From contig NZ_RQVV01000007.1 of assembly GCF_009295515.1 (NCBI RefSeq), positions 1-64,000 of the forward strand: DNA of 64,000 nt. The letters are read 5' to 3'. The stretch comes from Erwinia endophytica (GTDB taxonomy: Bacteria; Pseudomonadota; Gammaproteobacteria; Enterobacterales; Enterobacteriaceae). Shown piece by piece: positions 1 to 12,771 of the stretch. The notes under the pieces are model-generated. The model searched no databases and was not told the DNA's origin. It saw only the letters and a program-made list of their open reading frames with translations. The stretch's first letter is position 1. Every line of letters begins with the position of its first letter. The position numbers and the translations under genes were made by a program.

Positions 1-42
1 GTGTGGGGTCTCCCCATGCGAGAGTAGGGAACTGCCAGGCAT
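1..42 (+). rRNA. rrf: 5S ribosomal RNA, 3' end (partial)
   Basis: The first 42 bases match the 3' third of enterobacterial 5S rRNA, including the GTGTGGGGTCTCCCCATGCG helix and the terminal CTGCCAGGCAT that closes helix I. The gene begins upstream of the window. Its position directly before murB-birA corresponds to the rrnB location in E. coli. Confidence 0.97.
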
Positions 43-53
43 CAAACAAGCGG

Positions 54-82
54 AAACCCCGACCGGAAGGTCGGGGTTTTTT
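54..82 (+). terminator. Rho-independent terminator of the rRNA operon
   Basis: The inverted repeat AACCCCGACC / GGTCGGGGTT has a GGAA tetraloop and is followed by six T residues. It lies 12 bases after the end of 5S rRNA, as expected for an rrn operon terminator. Confidence 0.95.
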
Positions 83-177
83 GCGTTATAAGTCCGGCTC
101 GGTAGGTGTCAAAAATGCTCCTGCATATCCGCTCAATCGGGTAAACTACCGGCAGTTGAATTTGTTAAGGCTGCCTA

Positions 178-1215
178 ATGTCCAACCAGTTTTGTTCTTT
201 AAAACCTTTCAATACCTTCAATCTTGATGTTCATGCACGGCATATTGTCGTGGCAGAAACAGCGGTCGAATTGATCGATGCATGGCAGACCAGTCAGCAG
301 CAGCAACAGCCGGTTCTTTTGCTGGGTGAAGGCAGTAATATCCTGTTCCTGGAGGATTTTCAGGGGACAGTGATCGTTAACCGACTGAAAGATATTAAGG
401 TTGAGGAGAGCAGCAGTGCCTGGCATTTGCACATCGGAGCCGGTGAAAACTGGCACGAACTGGTGCAGTATACGCTGACAAAGGGGTTCTTCGGGCTGGA
501 GAATCTGGCGATGATCCCCGGTTGTGTTGGTTCCGCGCCAATTCAGAACATCGGTGCTTATGGTGTGGAATTGAAGAACGTTTGTGAATATGTCGATGTG
601 CTGGCCCTTGCTACTGGTGAGGTGCGGCGTCTGTTGGCGGAAGAGTGCCAGTTTGGCTATCGTGATAGCGTCTTTAAGCATCAATATCAGTCGGGCTATG
701 CCATTGTGGCCGTTGGCCTGATACTGAAAAAACACTGGGTGCCAATAACGCTCTATGGTGATCTGAGTCAATTAGATGCCGAAACGGTCACGCCACAGCA
801 AATTTTTGATGCTGTCTGCCATATGCGTAGTAGCAAATTGCCTAATCCCGACGTGACTGGAAACGCCGGTAGCTTCTTCAAAAATCCGCTTGTTGACGCC
901 GAACGAGCACGATCTCTGGCAAAAAATTATCCTGATATTCCGCTCTATCCTCAGGAAGATAACAAGGTCAAGTTGGCCGCGGCCTGGCTTATTGATCGCT
1001 GCGATCTGAAAGGGTTCAGTGTGGGAGGAGCTGCCGTACATCGTCAGCAGGCACTGGTCTTAATCAATCAGGAGCAGGCAACCAGCAGCGATATTGTGGC
1101 GTTAGCGCATGAAGTGCGCCAGCGTGTTGGCAGAAAATTTAATGTCTGGCTTGAGCCTGAGGTACGGTTTATCGGTGCCAGCGGCGAAAAGGATGCCGTT
1201 GGAGTCATCGGATGA
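178..1215 (+). CDS. murB: UDP-N-acetylenolpyruvoylglucosamine reductase MurB
   Basis: MurB reduces UDP-GlcNAc-enolpyruvate to UDP-MurNAc with FAD and NADPH, the second committed step of peptidoglycan precursor synthesis in the cytoplasm. The 345-residue product matches type I MurB in length and sequence. The FAD-binding stretch GEGSN is near residues 50-54. The family's catalytic residues are present: Arg162 in FGYRDS, Ser232 in [10 protein letters not shown] and Glu328 in the C-terminal EPEVRFIG. The ATG at 178 is preceded by TTAAGG, a fair ribosome binding site. The last codons overlap birA by 4 bases (ATGA), implying translational coupling, as in E. coli. Confidence 0.98.
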   Translation: MSNQFCSLKPFNTFNLDVHARHIVVAETAVELIDAWQTSQQQQQPVLLLGEGSNILFLEDFQGTVIVNRLKDIKVEESSSAWHLHIGAGENWHELVQYTLTKGFFGLENLAMIPGCVGSAPIQNIGAYGVELKNVCEYVDVLALATGEVRRLLAEECQFGYRDSVFKHQYQSGYAIVAVGLILKKHWVPITLYGDLSQLDAETVTPQQIFDAVCHMRSSKLPNPDVTGNAGSFFKNPLVDAERARSLAKNYPDIPLYPQEDNKVKLAAAWLIDRCDLKGFSVGGAAVHRQQALVLINQEQATSSDIVALAHEVRQRVGRKFNVWLEPEVRFIGASGEKDAVGVIG

Positions 1216-2177
1216 AAGCAAATACAGTCCCTTTAACGTTGATCGGTATTCTTGCTGACGGTGAGTTTCATTCCGGCGAGCAACTTGGCGCTCAACTGGG
1301 CATGAGCCGTGCCGCAATTAATAAGCATATTCAGACCCTGAAAGACTGGGGGATTGATGTCTTTACTGTCACCGGTAAAGGTTATAGTTTGCCTGCGCCT
1401 GTCCAGCTATTAAATGAAGAAACGATTGATGCTCAGTTGGAACGTGGTCGTCTTGCGGTGATCCCGGTGATTGACTCCACCAACCAGTATTTGCTGGAAA
1501 GAATGGATCAATTAGCGTCAGGTGATGCCTGTGTGGCGGAATATCAACAGGCAGGGAGAGGTCGACGTGGCAGACAGTGGTTCTCACCGTTTGGTTCCAA
1601 CCTTTATCTCTCGATGTACTGGCGTCTGGAGCAAGGGCCCGTTGCCGCTATGGGGTTGAGTCTGGTGATTGGCGTTGTCACCGCCGAAGTTCTGCAGGCG
1701 TTGGGTGCCAGTGATGTACGGGTAAAATGGCCTAACGATCTCTATCTGAACGATCGCAAACTTGCTGGCATTCTGGTTGAATTAACAGGTAAAACAGGGG
1801 ATGCGGCACAGATCGTGATAGGTATCGGCATCAACCTGGCAATGAATTCACCGGATACCAGTATCGTGAATCAGGGATGGATAAACTTGCAAGAAGCCGG
1901 TGTTAAAATCGATCGCAACACCCTTGCGGCCAGCCTGGTGAATAAAATGCGCGAATCGTTGGAACTGTTTGAACGCGAAGGGCTGGCGCCTTTTATTGAC
2001 CGCTGGAGCAAGCTGGATAACTTTATCAATCGTCCGGTAAAGTTGCTGATAGGCGACCGCGAAATCCCCGGTATTGCCAGAGGAATCGACCCGCAGGGCG
2101 GATTATTGCTGGAACAGGATGGTAAAGTAAAATCCTGGGTGGGTGGCGAAATCTCGTTGCGTCCGCTGGAAAAATAA
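1212..2177 (+). CDS. birA: Bifunctional biotin-protein ligase / biotin operon repressor BirA
   Basis: BirA activates biotin to biotinyl-5'-AMP, transfers it to the biotin carboxyl carrier protein, and as the holo-dimer represses the bio operon. The 321-residue protein has an N-terminal winged helix-turn-helix (about residues 1-60; [19 protein letters not shown]), the biotin-binding loop GRGRRG at 115-120 and the ligase core [10 protein letters not shown]-terminal SH3-like domain follows. Keeping the HTH means the regulator form is intact, unlike ligase-only BirA proteins. Its ATG overlaps the murB stop by 4 bases. It converges on katG. Confidence 0.98.
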   Translation: MKANTVPLTLIGILADGEFHSGEQLGAQLGMSRAAINKHIQTLKDWGIDVFTVTGKGYSLPAPVQLLNEETIDAQLERGRLAVIPVIDSTNQYLLERMDQLASGDACVAEYQQAGRGRRGRQWFSPFGSNLYLSMYWRLEQGPVAAMGLSLVIGVVTAEVLQALGASDVRVKWPNDLYLNDRKLAGILVELTGKTGDAAQIVIGIGINLAMNSPDTSIVNQGWINLQEAGVKIDRNTLAASLVNKMRESLELFEREGLAPFIDRWSKLDNFINRPVKLLIGDREIPGIARGIDPQGGLLLEQDGKVKSWVGGEISLRPLEK

Positions 2178-2263
2178 CACCACAGTGAGCAAAAGCATGT
2201 CTGGCACAGGAAGGATAGTCTGTTTTTCTGAGGCCAGACGGGACTGTTGGCGTATGTTTGCGA

Positions 2264-2291
2264 AAAAACAGGAAGGGAGCCAGCCCTTCCT
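2264..2291 (-). terminator. Rho-independent terminator of katG
   Basis: Read on the minus strand this is AGGAAGGG, the loop CTGGCT and CCCTTCCT, followed by GTTTTTT. It starts about 10 bases after the katG stop codon and lies in the convergent birA-katG gap. Confidence 0.9.
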
Positions 2292-2300
2292 GATCATTGC

Positions 2301-4872
<2,572 letters not shown>

Positions 4873-4901
4873 ATAAAAAGAAGCCCTGAATGAGCTTCTT
4901 T
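4873..4901 (-). terminator. Rho-independent terminator of gor
   Basis: On the minus strand the stem AAAGAAGC / GCTTCTTT encloses a 9-base loop and is followed by a T-rich stretch (TTTTTATAC). It lies about 45 bases after the gor stop codon. Confidence 0.85.
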
Positions 4902-4947
4902 ATTACCTGAATATGGCCCAAAACAATCGGGCCAGTTTTGGAGACCG

Positions 4948-6300
4948 TTAACGCATGGTCACAAACTCTTCGGCGCCGGTTGGGTGGATAGCGACGGTGT
5001 TGTCGAAATCTTCCTTGGTTGCGCCCATCTTCAGAGCCACCGCGAAGCCCTGTAACATTTCGTCCATGCCGTAACCGATGCCATGGATCCCCACGATCTT
5101 CTCTTCTTTACCGATACAAACCAGCTTCATGCGACATGGCTGGCGGTGCTGAGTCACGGCGGTATACATCGCGGTAAAGGCCGATTGATATACTTTCACT
5201 TGCTCATCGCCATATTTCTTACGGGCTTCCGGCTCGCTCAAGCCAACGGTGCCAATTGGCGGGTGGCTGAAAACCACGGTTGGCACATTGCTGTAGTCCA
5301 GATGCTCTTGCGGTTTGTTGTTAAACAGACGTTCGGACAGACGACGACCTGCCGCAACAGCCACTGGTGTCAGTTCAACAGCGCCGGTGTTATCACCGAC
5401 AGCATAGACGCCAGGCACACTGGTGTTCTGGTATTTATCGACAATAATGTAGCCTTTTTCGTTCAGCTTAACGCCAGTAACGTCCAGATTCAGGCCATCG
5501 GTCGCGGGTTCACGGCCAATCGCCCACACCAGACAGTCCACTGTTTGCTCTTTGCCATTCTCCAACTGCAGCGTCAGGCTGCCGTCAGCGTTTTTTATCA
5601 CCGCTTTTGGAATGGATTCGGTATGCAACACCGGGCCTTCGGTGTTCATGACTTCTACCAGCGTATTCACAATCAGCGGATCGAAAGTACGTAGTGGGGC
5701 ATGTTTACGCACAAACAGATGAGTTTCTGAACCTAATGCGTTGACTACGCCGGCGATTTCGACAGCAATATAACCCGCCCCCACAACCGCAGTACGTTTG
5801 GGCAGGGCATCCAACGCGAAGAAACCGTCAGAATCAATACCGTATTCTGCGCCAGGCACTGACGGATGGACTGGACGACCGCCGGTGGCAATCAGGATAT
5901 GGTCCGCAGTAATTTTCTCACCGTTCACTTCCACGGTATGCGCATCAACAAAACGGGCATAACCTTTGATCACGTCAACGTTGTTTTTACCCAGTACGTT
6001 GTTGTAAGAGGTATGGATACGATCGATATAGGCGCTGCGATTTTTAACCAGTGTGGCCCAGTCGAAACGGTTCACCGTGGTATTAAAGCCGTAGTCCGGT
6101 CCGTACAGGTGGATGGCTTCAGCGATTTGTGCCGCATGCCACATCACTTTTTTGGGCACACACCCGACATTTACGCAGGTGCCGCCCAGCTCTTTTGCTT
6201 CGATCAGCGCGCATTTTTGCCCATACATGGCCGCGCGGTTAATAGAGGCGATACCGCCGCTGCCGCCACCGATGGCAAGGTAGTCATAATGTCTGGTCAT
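4948..6300 (-). CDS. gor: Glutathione-disulfide reductase
   Basis: Gor uses FAD and NADPH to reduce oxidised glutathione in the cytoplasm. From the ATG at 6300 the protein is 450 residues, the same as E. coli Gor. The reading frame is open for another 23 codons upstream, but those residues are not part of the family. The N-terminal Rossmann motif is AIGGGSGG, the redox-active disulfide is [13 protein letters not shown], and the C-terminal [10 protein letters not shown] carries the active-site His-Glu pair. It faces rnz divergently and belongs to the conserved gor-rlmJ-prlC block. Confidence 0.97.
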   Translation of the reverse strand: MTRHYDYLAIGGGSGGIASINRAAMYGQKCALIEAKELGGTCVNVGCVPKKVMWHAAQIAEAIHLYGPDYGFNTTVNRFDWATLVKNRSAYIDRIHTSYNNVLGKNNVDVIKGYARFVDAHTVEVNGEKITADHILIATGGRPVHPSVPGAEYGIDSDGFFALDALPKRTAVVGAGYIAVEIAGVVNALGSETHLFVRKHAPLRTFDPLIVNTLVEVMNTEGPVLHTESIPKAVIKNADGSLTLQLENGKEQTVDCLVWAIGREPATDGLNLDVTGVKLNEKGYIIVDKYQNTSVPGVYAVGDNTGAVELTPVAVAAGRRLSERLFNNKPQEHLDYSNVPTVVFSHPPIGTVGLSEPEARKKYGDEQVKVYQSAFTAMYTAVTQHRQPCRMKLVCIGKEEKIVGIHGIGYGMDEMLQGFAVALKMGATKEDFDNTVAIHPTGAEEFVTMR

Positions 6301-6466
6301 CGAGAGTGTTCCATAAGTGAGTGAAGTAAGCTGCCATAGAGTGTAACGCCACTCGGCCGAATGCCGCAAAGTTTGCGTCTATGATTGTGATAGGGCCGGC
6401 GCGCTAAAATCGGTAATAATCAGGATTTACTGTGACAGCGCGCTTATTAACGGGCAGAGAGGTTGG

Positions 6467-7381
6467 ATGGAACTGTTATTTTTAGGGACTGGCGCGGGAA
6501 TGCCCAGTCGCCTGCGTAATGTGACCAGCATAGCATTAAATTTACAGGGCGCCCGTAGTGGTTGCTGGTTGTTCGATTGCGGCGAGGGGACTCAGCATCA
6601 GATGCTGCACAGCCCGGTAAAGACGGCAAAAATTGAGAAAATTTTTATTACTCACCTGCATGGCGACCATATTTTTGGCTTGCCGGGGTTACTGACCAGT
6701 CGCTCGATGAACAGCATAAAAGATCCGCTCACAGTGTATGGTCCGCGGGGGATTAGAACGTTTGTGGAAACCGCGCTCAGTCTCAGCGGGTCGTGGCTGA
6801 CCTTCCCGTTAGACATTATTGAGCTTACCGCCGGAGAAGTGCTGAATGACGATCATTTTCGTGTAACGGCTTATCCGTTAACGCATCCGGTTGAATGTTA
6901 TGGCTACCGGATTGAAGAACACGATAAACCCGGTCCACTGGATGCCGGGCGCCTGCTGGCAGACGGTATCCAGCCGGGCCATTTATTCCAGCAGTTGAAA
7001 CTGGGGAAAACGGTGACCATGGAAGATGGTCGTATTGTTGATGGTCGTCACTACCTCGGACCGTCAATACCGGGGCTGAAACTGGCGATTTTTGGCGATA
7101 CCAGCCCGACACCCGCCGCACTTGAGTTGGCGGCGAATGTCGATGTGATGGTACATGAAGCCACGCTGGAAGTGGCTCTGGAAGAGAAAGCCAACGGACG
7201 GGGACACTCTTCCACCGTCCAGGCTGCCACAGTAGCGAAAGAAGCGGGAGCGAAAAAGCTGATTGTGACGCATCTTAGCTCGCGTTATTTGCGGGAAGAT
7301 ACGGAGCGTTTAGTGGCGGAATGCCGGGCGATTTTCCCGGACACCGAGATGGCGCATGACTTTGCCGTATTTCGCTTCTGA
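6467..7381 (+). CDS. rbn: Ribonuclease Z / ribonuclease BN
   Basis: This is a zinc-dependent metallo-beta-lactamase-fold nuclease that matures tRNA 3' ends (RNase BN/Z, formerly ElaC). The 304-residue length fits E. coli RbnZ. The metal-binding HLHGDH motif ([13 protein letters not shown]) lies near residues 64-69, with FGDTSPT and the C-terminal THLSSRY giving further ligands. The ATG is preceded by AGAGAGGTTGG. In E. coli this gene sits elsewhere (near the men genes), so its position between gor and rlmJ is a local rearrangement. Confidence 0.96.
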   Translation: MELLFLGTGAGMPSRLRNVTSIALNLQGARSGCWLFDCGEGTQHQMLHSPVKTAKIEKIFITHLHGDHIFGLPGLLTSRSMNSIKDPLTVYGPRGIRTFVETALSLSGSWLTFPLDIIELTAGEVLNDDHFRVTAYPLTHPVECYGYRIEEHDKPGPLDAGRLLADGIQPGHLFQQLKLGKTVTMEDGRIVDGRHYLGPSIPGLKLAIFGDTSPTPAALELAANVDVMVHEATLEVALEEKANGRGHSSTVQAATVAKEAGAKKLIVTHLSSRYLREDTERLVAECRAIFPDTEMAHDFAVFRF

Positions 7382-7394
7382 ATACGGGGATTTA

Positions 7395-7418
7395 CCCCAT
7401 GTGGCGGGATACATGGGG
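7395..7418. terminator. Inverted repeat between convergent rbn and rlmJ
   Basis: CCCCATGT and ACATGGGG form perfect 8-base arms around an 8-base loop, placed between the convergent stop codons of rbn and rlmJ. There is no T tract on either side, so it is only a possible bidirectional terminator or mRNA 3' stabiliser. Confidence 0.45.
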
Positions 7419-7477
7419 TGCATGTGAGCCAGTAGGGAACGAATTTATCCTGCGCTCGGGCAACGCGCCTTTTGTTA

Positions 7478-8320
7478 TTACTCCGGCACAATCCAGCTCA
7501 CTTTAGTGTGGCCCGTTCCGGTGGGCACCAGATGCTGGTGCAGCCACGGCAGTACATGATTCATCTGCTGCTCCAGTTTCCACGGTGGGTTGATCACCAC
7601 CATGCCGGAAGCCGTCATGCCGCGTTGATCATTGTCCGGACGTACCGCCAGTTCAATCTGCAATATACGACGAATACCGGTCGCTTCCAGGTCTGAGAAC
7701 ATACGTTTGATTTGCTGGCGTAGCACCACCGGATACCATAACGCATAAATACCGGTACTGAAGCGCTTATAACCTTCCTGAATGCCTTTCACCACTGCCT
7801 GATAATCGCTTTTGATCTCATACGGTGGGTCGATAAGGATCAGACCGCGCCGGGAAGGCGGCGGTAGCTTTGATTTCAACTGCTGATAGCCATCCGCGCG
7901 TTCGGTGCGGGCGCGGGCATCTTTCTGGAATTCGTTACGCAGCAATGGATAGTCGCTGGGGTGCAACTCGGTCAGATTCAGACTGTCATCGGCACGCAGC
8001 AGGTGGCGCGCAATCAGGGGGGAGCCAGGATAATAACGCAGCATGCCGTTCGGGTTCAGCGCTTTGATGCAGGAAATATAACTGGCCAGCTCCGCGGGTA
8101 AATCATCCTGCTGCCAGATACGGGCAATTCCAGACAGATATTCCCCAGTGCGCCCGGCGTGCTCACCGCTCAATTGATAGCGCCCGGCCCCGGCATGGGT
8201 GTCGAGGTACAGGTAAGGCTTATCTTTTTCGTTAAGCGCATCGATGATCAGGCTCTGAACGGTATGTTTGAGAACGTCGGCATGGTTGCCGGCATGGAAA
8301 CTGTGGCGATAGCTGAGCAT
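7478..8320 (-). CDS. rlmJ: 23S rRNA (adenine(2030)-N6)-methyltransferase RlmJ
   Basis: RlmJ makes the N6-methyladenine at position 2030 of 23S rRNA using S-adenosylmethionine. The 280-residue product aligns along its length with E. coli RlmJ. It begins with the diagnostic MLSYRHSFHAGNHADVLKH and carries the catalytic DPPY motif in GLILIDPPYEIKSDY. A TATPPW-like second element (VVINPPWKLEQQM) is near the C terminus. It is read toward rbn and away from the 535-base gap. Confidence 0.97.
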   Translation of the reverse strand: MLSYRHSFHAGNHADVLKHTVQSLIIDALNEKDKPYLYLDTHAGAGRYQLSGEHAGRTGEYLSGIARIWQQDDLPAELASYISCIKALNPNGMLRYYPGSPLIARHLLRADDSLNLTELHPSDYPLLRNEFQKDARARTERADGYQQLKSKLPPPSRRGLILIDPPYEIKSDYQAVVKGIQEGYKRFSTGIYALWYPVVLRQQIKRMFSDLEATGIRRILQIELAVRPDNDQRGMTASGMVVINPPWKLEQQMNHVLPWLHQHLVPTGTGHTKVSWIVPE

Positions 8321-8855
8321 TTTATTTATCCTGTTGAATTTATAAGGTTTTAATTTGCATTAAATCAAATAGTTACAATTATTACCTCACGGATTACCCC
8401 ACAGAATGGCGCACAGCAACAGATGCAGGAAAAAGCATGAGAACCTTTTGAAGCGGGGGATTATATCAGGGATGGTGGCCGGATGGACGGCAAACAGGAG
8501 AACAAAGTCGCCGCTTTTAGTGGTTTTGCGGCTTTACCTGAACCACTTTATCGGCGGTGAAGACTGACGGGTTGAGACCCTGGAATGTGCTTGCTGCTGG
8601 CCGAACGTAGCTCAGGCTTAACCTGACAATATTCTCTGGCAGTACACGAAAACCGACCTGTTGAACTCACAGCGGAAAGTAGACGTTATGCCTGTCGATA
8701 GACGGGCAGCAGCATCCCAAAATATCTGGGTCAGGGGGGGCCAGACGTCGTTAGCCAACACGTTCAGGCGGGTGACGTAAGGCACAATATTGTGCCGCCA
8801 GAGCGGCACAGATTGCCGACGTTATCATCACCACGCACAAGGGAAATTGTTCAGG
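8321..8855. other. 535-base gap without a supported gene
   Basis: I see no credible coding sequence here. A 63-codon minus-strand frame at 8618-8809 has no recognisable similarity and no good ribosome binding site. The only structure noticed is the inverted repeat AGTGGTT (8519-8525) / AACCACT (8541-8547), overlapping a shorter GCCGC/GCGGC pair. The part next to 8320 is AT-rich and should hold the rlmJ promoter. Confidence 0.5.
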
Positions 8856-9680
8856 TTATCCTGAATGGTGTTGCCAAACAGGGTAGGTAAAAAACAGCAA
8901 CTGCAGCAGGTTAAAGGCAAAATGCACCAGCGTGGAAACCCAAACCCGGCCACTCCACAGCCAGGCCAGACCGTAGATAATGCCGGCCAGGACAGCAAAG
9001 AACACCAGTAATGGCCCGCCAGCGTAATGCACCAATCCAAACAGTATCGCTGCAATCAACAACCCCCAGGTGTTACCTACCCGTTGGCTTAACCGCTGCT
9101 GAATATAGCCGCGGAACAACGCCTCTTCCGCCAGTGAGACGAAGAACAGGTTGGCGAGCATAAACGAGCCAAGCCAGGCGGGCTGGTGCAGTTCCACACG
9201 CAATCCGCCTGCCAGCGTAGCGATCAGCAATAAGATCGGCATTGCCAGGATAAGCACCAGCCACCACAGCTTATTGGTTGGTGGTACGGCAGGGCGCTTC
9301 AGCAGTGTTGGCAAGCCGCCCAGCAGCAAGAAGGGGATCAACGCTTTATCTAAGTTGTACCAAAAGGAAAAGGGCGCGCTCTCTGGTCCGGCCTTCACGC
9401 CGGAAACGACCAGCTGATTGTTGAACCCTGGGATCAGATGCAGCATTAGCGCGCCCGCACTGGCGAGCAGGATAATTTCCCCGGACAGAGAAAGCACAGA
9501 CTGAGTTTGCTGACGGTGACAGTATACCGCCACGACACCCATCAGCGTCAGCGCGATGATCCCCGGTAGTTGCAGCGTGTGGTTCGCCACCGCGAACACC
9601 AGCGTAATTGCCAGCAGACTTAACGAAGCCCGCAAATAAAAAGGTAAAAAGAATAACGATGCGGCTAACAGATACCACAT
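8856..9680 (-). CDS. CPBP-family intramembrane glutamic endopeptidase
   Basis: This is a predicted polytopic inner-membrane protease of the CPBP (Abi/RCE1, PF02517) family. The 274 residues are mostly hydrophobic, with about eight segments. The family motifs are all present in the C-terminal half: EEALFRGYIQ (EExxxR), FGLVHYAGG (FxxxH) and HFAFNLL (HxxxN). These supply the catalytic glutamate and the supporting histidines. Substrates of such proteins are generally unknown in enterobacteria. In E. coli the neighbourhood has no such gene, so it looks like a lineage-specific insertion upstream of prlC, on the opposite strand. Confidence 0.88.
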   Translation of the reverse strand: MWYLLAASLFFLPFYLRASLSLLAITLVFAVANHTLQLPGIIALTLMGVVAVYCHRQQTQSVLSLSGEIILLASAGALMLHLIPGFNNQLVVSGVKAGPESAPFSFWYNLDKALIPFLLLGGLPTLLKRPAVPPTNKLWWLVLILAMPILLLIATLAGGLRVELHQPAWLGSFMLANLFFVSLAEEALFRGYIQQRLSQRVGNTWGLLIAAILFGLVHYAGGPLLVFFAVLAGIIYGLAWLWSGRVWVSTLVHFAFNLLQLLFFTYPVWQHHSG

Positions 9681-9881
9681 AGTAAGACGCTCCCTGTGTT
9701 ATGACCAGCTGCCAGTATGGCGGTGATAAAAGTATGCTACCAGCTTGATTCATAGGCAAATACATTAGTGCCATGTACAACCGATTCGGCCCTGCCATTG
9801 ATTTTCGCTACACTTAGCCTCATGTTAGCCTAATCGCGTGCTAAATTGCGTTTCAAACATATCATGAACAAGGACTGCGCT

Positions 9882-11927
9882 ATGACCAATCCGTTACTCA
9901 CATCTTTTACGCTTCCCCCTTTCTCCGCCATCAAGCCGGAACACGTTGTGCCAGCGGTGACCCAGGCACTGGACGATTGCCGCGCGGCGGTGGAAAAAGC
10001 GGTGGCCCAGAGCGCGCCTTATACGTGGGAAAATCTCGTTCAGCCGTTGGCTGAGGTGGATGACCGTCTGGGACGTCTGTTCTCCCCGGTCAGCCATCTG
10101 AATTCGGTAAAAAACAGTCCGGAACTGCGAGAAGCCTATGAGCAGACATTGCCGCTGTTGTCTGAGTACAGCACCTGGGTTGGTCAGCATGAAGGCCTGT
10201 ATCAGGCTTATCGCAATCTGAAAGAGCATAGCTACCACGATCTGAGCGCCCCGCAGAAGAAAGCGGTAGATGATTCGCTGCGTGATTTTGAGCTTTCCGG
10301 TATCGGTCTGTCGAAAGAGAAGCAGAATCGTTACGGTGAGATTGCCGCTCGCCTGTCTGAGTTGGGTTCAAAGTACAGCAACAACGTGCTGGATGCGACT
10401 ATGGGCTGGAGCAAGTTGATTACCGATGAAAGTGATCTGTCCGGCATGCCGGACAGCGCGCTGGCGGCCGCTAAAGCGCAGGCTGAAGCGAAAGGACAAC
10501 AGGGATGGTTGCTGACGCTGGATATTCCAAGTTACCTCCCGGTAATGACCTATTGCGACAATCAGGCGCTGCGTGAAGAGATGTATCGCGCCTATTCGAC
10601 CCGCGCGTCCGATCAGGGACCAAACGCTGGTCAGTGGGATAACAGCGATGTTATGGCGGAAGAATTGGCGTTGCGCCACGAACTGGCTCAACTGCTGGGT
10701 TTCAAATCTTACGCGGATAAATCTCTGGCGACCAAAATGGCTGAGAGCCCAGCTCAGGTCATCGATTTCCTGACTGATCTGGCGAAACGTGCCCGCCCCC
10801 AGGCGGAGAAAGAGCTGGAACAGTTGCGAGCTTTCGCGAAGCAAGAGCACGGTATTGATCAACTGAACCCGTGGGATATGACTTACTACGGCGAAAAACA
10901 GAAGCAGCACCTGTATGCCATCAGCGACGAGCAACTGCGACCTTACTTTCCGGAAGAGCGGGTGGTTAACGGCTTGTTCGAAGTGGTGAAACGCATTTAC
11001 GGCATTACAGCGAAAGAACGCAAAGATGTCGATGTCTATCACTCCGAGGTGCGTTTCTTCGACTTGTTTGATGAAAGCGGCGAGCTGCGCGGCAGTTTCT
11101 ATCTGGATTTATACGCCCGTGAGCACAAGCGCGGTGGCGCGTGGATGGATGATTGCGTGGGCCAGATGCGTAAAGCCGATGGTTCTCTGCAAAAACCGGT
11201 TGCCTATCTGACCTGTAACTTCAATCGTCCACTGGCGGGTAAACCAGCACTGTTCACCCACAATGAAGTGACCACCTTGTTCCACGAATTCGGTCATGGT
11301 TTGCATCATATGCTGACTCGCATTGAAACCCCAGGCGTATCAGGTATCAGTGGGGTGCCGTGGGATGCGGTAGAGTTGCCCAGTCAGTTTATGGAAAACT
11401 GGTGCTGGGAGCCGGAAGCGCTGGCGTTTATCTCTGGCCATTATGAAACGGGTGAGCCGTTGCCGCAGGAATTGCTGGACAAGATGTTGGCGGCAAAAAA
11501 CTACCAGGCCGCGTTGTTCATTCTGCGTCAGTTGGAATTCGGTCTGTTTGATTTTCGTCTACACGCCGAGTTTGATCCGGCTAAAGGTGCGCAGATCCTT
11601 GAGATGCTTCAAGAGATTAAAAAGCAGGTGTCGGTGGTGCCAAGTCCATCATGGGGCCGCTTCCCTCATGCTTTCAGCCATATCTTTGCCGGTGGTTATG
11701 CGGCTGGTTACTACAGCTATTTGTGGGCCGATGTTCTGGCGGCGGATGCTTACTCCCGCTTCAAAGAAGAAGGCATTTTTAATCGCCAAACGGGGCAGTC
11801 TTTCCTGGATAACATACTGACTCGCGGTGGATCGGAAGAACCCATGGTGTTGTTCAAACGTTTCCGTGGTCGTGAGCCGCAGTTGGATGCCATGTTGAAG
11901 CATTATGGAATACAGGAACAGCAGTAA
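9882..11927 (+). CDS. prlC: Oligopeptidase A (M3 family)
   Basis: PrlC is a cytoplasmic zinc oligopeptidase that degrades signal peptides and other small peptides after primary proteolysis. From the ATG at 9882, which has AAGGA eight bases upstream, the protein is 681 residues, against 680 in E. coli. An in-frame ATG twelve codons earlier is less likely. The zinc-binding HEFGH motif is at about residues 468-472 (TLFHEFGHGLHHML), and the M3 C-terminal helical region including GGSEEPMVLFKRFRGR is complete. It abuts rsmJ with no gap, as a two-gene unit. Confidence 0.97.
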   Translation: MTNPLLTSFTLPPFSAIKPEHVVPAVTQALDDCRAAVEKAVAQSAPYTWENLVQPLAEVDDRLGRLFSPVSHLNSVKNSPELREAYEQTLPLLSEYSTWVGQHEGLYQAYRNLKEHSYHDLSAPQKKAVDDSLRDFELSGIGLSKEKQNRYGEIAARLSELGSKYSNNVLDATMGWSKLITDESDLSGMPDSALAAAKAQAEAKGQQGWLLTLDIPSYLPVMTYCDNQALREEMYRAYSTRASDQGPNAGQWDNSDVMAEELALRHELAQLLGFKSYADKSLATKMAESPAQVIDFLTDLAKRARPQAEKELEQLRAFAKQEHGIDQLNPWDMTYYGEKQKQHLYAISDEQLRPYFPEERVVNGLFEVVKRIYGITAKERKDVDVYHSEVRFFDLFDESGELRGSFYLDLYAREHKRGGAWMDDCVGQMRKADGSLQKPVAYLTCNFNRPLAGKPALFTHNEVTTLFHEFGHGLHHMLTRIETPGVSGISGVPWDAVELPSQFMENWCWEPEALAFISGHYETGEPLPQELLDKMLAAKNYQAALFILRQLEFGLFDFRLHAEFDPAKGAQILEMLQEIKKQVSVVPSPSWGRFPHAFSHIFAGGYAAGYYSYLWADVLAADAYSRFKEEGIFNRQTGQSFLDNILTRGGSEEPMVLFKRFRGREPQLDAMLKHYGIQEQQ

Positions 11928-12683
11928 GTGAAGATTTGTTTGGTTGACGAATCAGGCGCCGGAGACGGCGCCTTATCTGTTTTGGCCGGACGCTGGCAGT
12001 TACAGCATGATTATCTGGCGCAGATGGCGTTAGTGATGACAGCGACGCATCTGGAGTTGCGTAAGCGGGATGAACCGAAGTTGGGCGGTATCTTTGTGGA
12101 TTTCGTCGAAGGCGCAATGGCTCACCGCCGCCGTTTTGGTGGCGGCCGGGGCGAGGCGGTGGCTAAGGCCGTCGGTATCAAAGGCGCTTATCTGCCGGTG
12201 GTGGTCGATGCAACGGCAGGCCTTGGGCGGGATGCGTTTGTGCTTGCCTCGCTAGGTTGTCGGGTGCAAATGCTGGAACGTCACCCGGTGGTAGCGGCGT
12301 TGCTTGACGATGGTTTGCAGCGTGGCTATCAGAATGCGGAAATTGGCGACTGGTTGCGCGAAAGACTGACGTTGACGCATGCTTCAAGCCTGGCGGCGTT
12401 ACATGAAATGCGTGAAAAGCCTGATGTGGTTTATCTCGATCCGATGTATCCCCATAAGCAGAAGAGTGCGCTGGTGAAGAAGGAGATGCGGGTATTCCAG
12501 TCGTTGGTGGGGGCCGATGATGATGCAGATGGCTTGCTGGTGCCGGCACGTCAGTTGGCGAAGAAACGGGTGGTGGTAAAAAGGCCGGATTACGCACCGC
12601 CATTGGCGGGTATGGCAACCCAGTCCGCCGTCGTGACCCGAAGCCATCGTTTTGATATTTACCCGCCACTGGCGACCCAATAA
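11928..12683 (+). CDS. rsmJ: 16S rRNA (guanine(1516)-N2)-methyltransferase RsmJ
   Basis: RsmJ methylates G1516 of 16S rRNA. The 251-residue protein begins at a GTG immediately after the prlC stop codon; the start [16 protein letters not shown] aligns with E. coli RsmJ. The SAM-binding motif is [19 protein letters not shown], and the catalytic [12 protein letters not shown] element follows. Translation probably depends on ribosomes finishing prlC, since the start has no spacer of its own. Confidence 0.97.
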   Translation: MKICLVDESGAGDGALSVLAGRWQLQHDYLAQMALVMTATHLELRKRDEPKLGGIFVDFVEGAMAHRRRFGGGRGEAVAKAVGIKGAYLPVVVDATAGLGRDAFVLASLGCRVQMLERHPVVAALLDDGLQRGYQNAEIGDWLRERLTLTHASSLAALHEMREKPDVVYLDPMYPHKQKSALVKKEMRVFQSLVGADDDADGLLVPARQLAKKRVVVKRPDYAPPLAGMATQSAVVTRSHRFDIYPPLATQ

Positions 12684-12771
12684 ATACAGGGGCGGAATCG
12701 TTTTCCCGCGTTGCTGGATATCGGCACTGTCGCCTGGCGGGGCGCGGTTTTTCCCACGCAGAGACGTTTCG

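Noticed and set aside
8618-8809. 63-codon minus-strand frame in the rlmJ-CPBP gap
   Set aside because: There is no similarity, no convincing ribosome binding site and no conserved context.
10368-11042. 224-codon minus-strand open frame opposite prlC
   Set aside because: It is a shadow of the strongly conserved prlC reading frame, with no family resemblance and no ribosome binding site.
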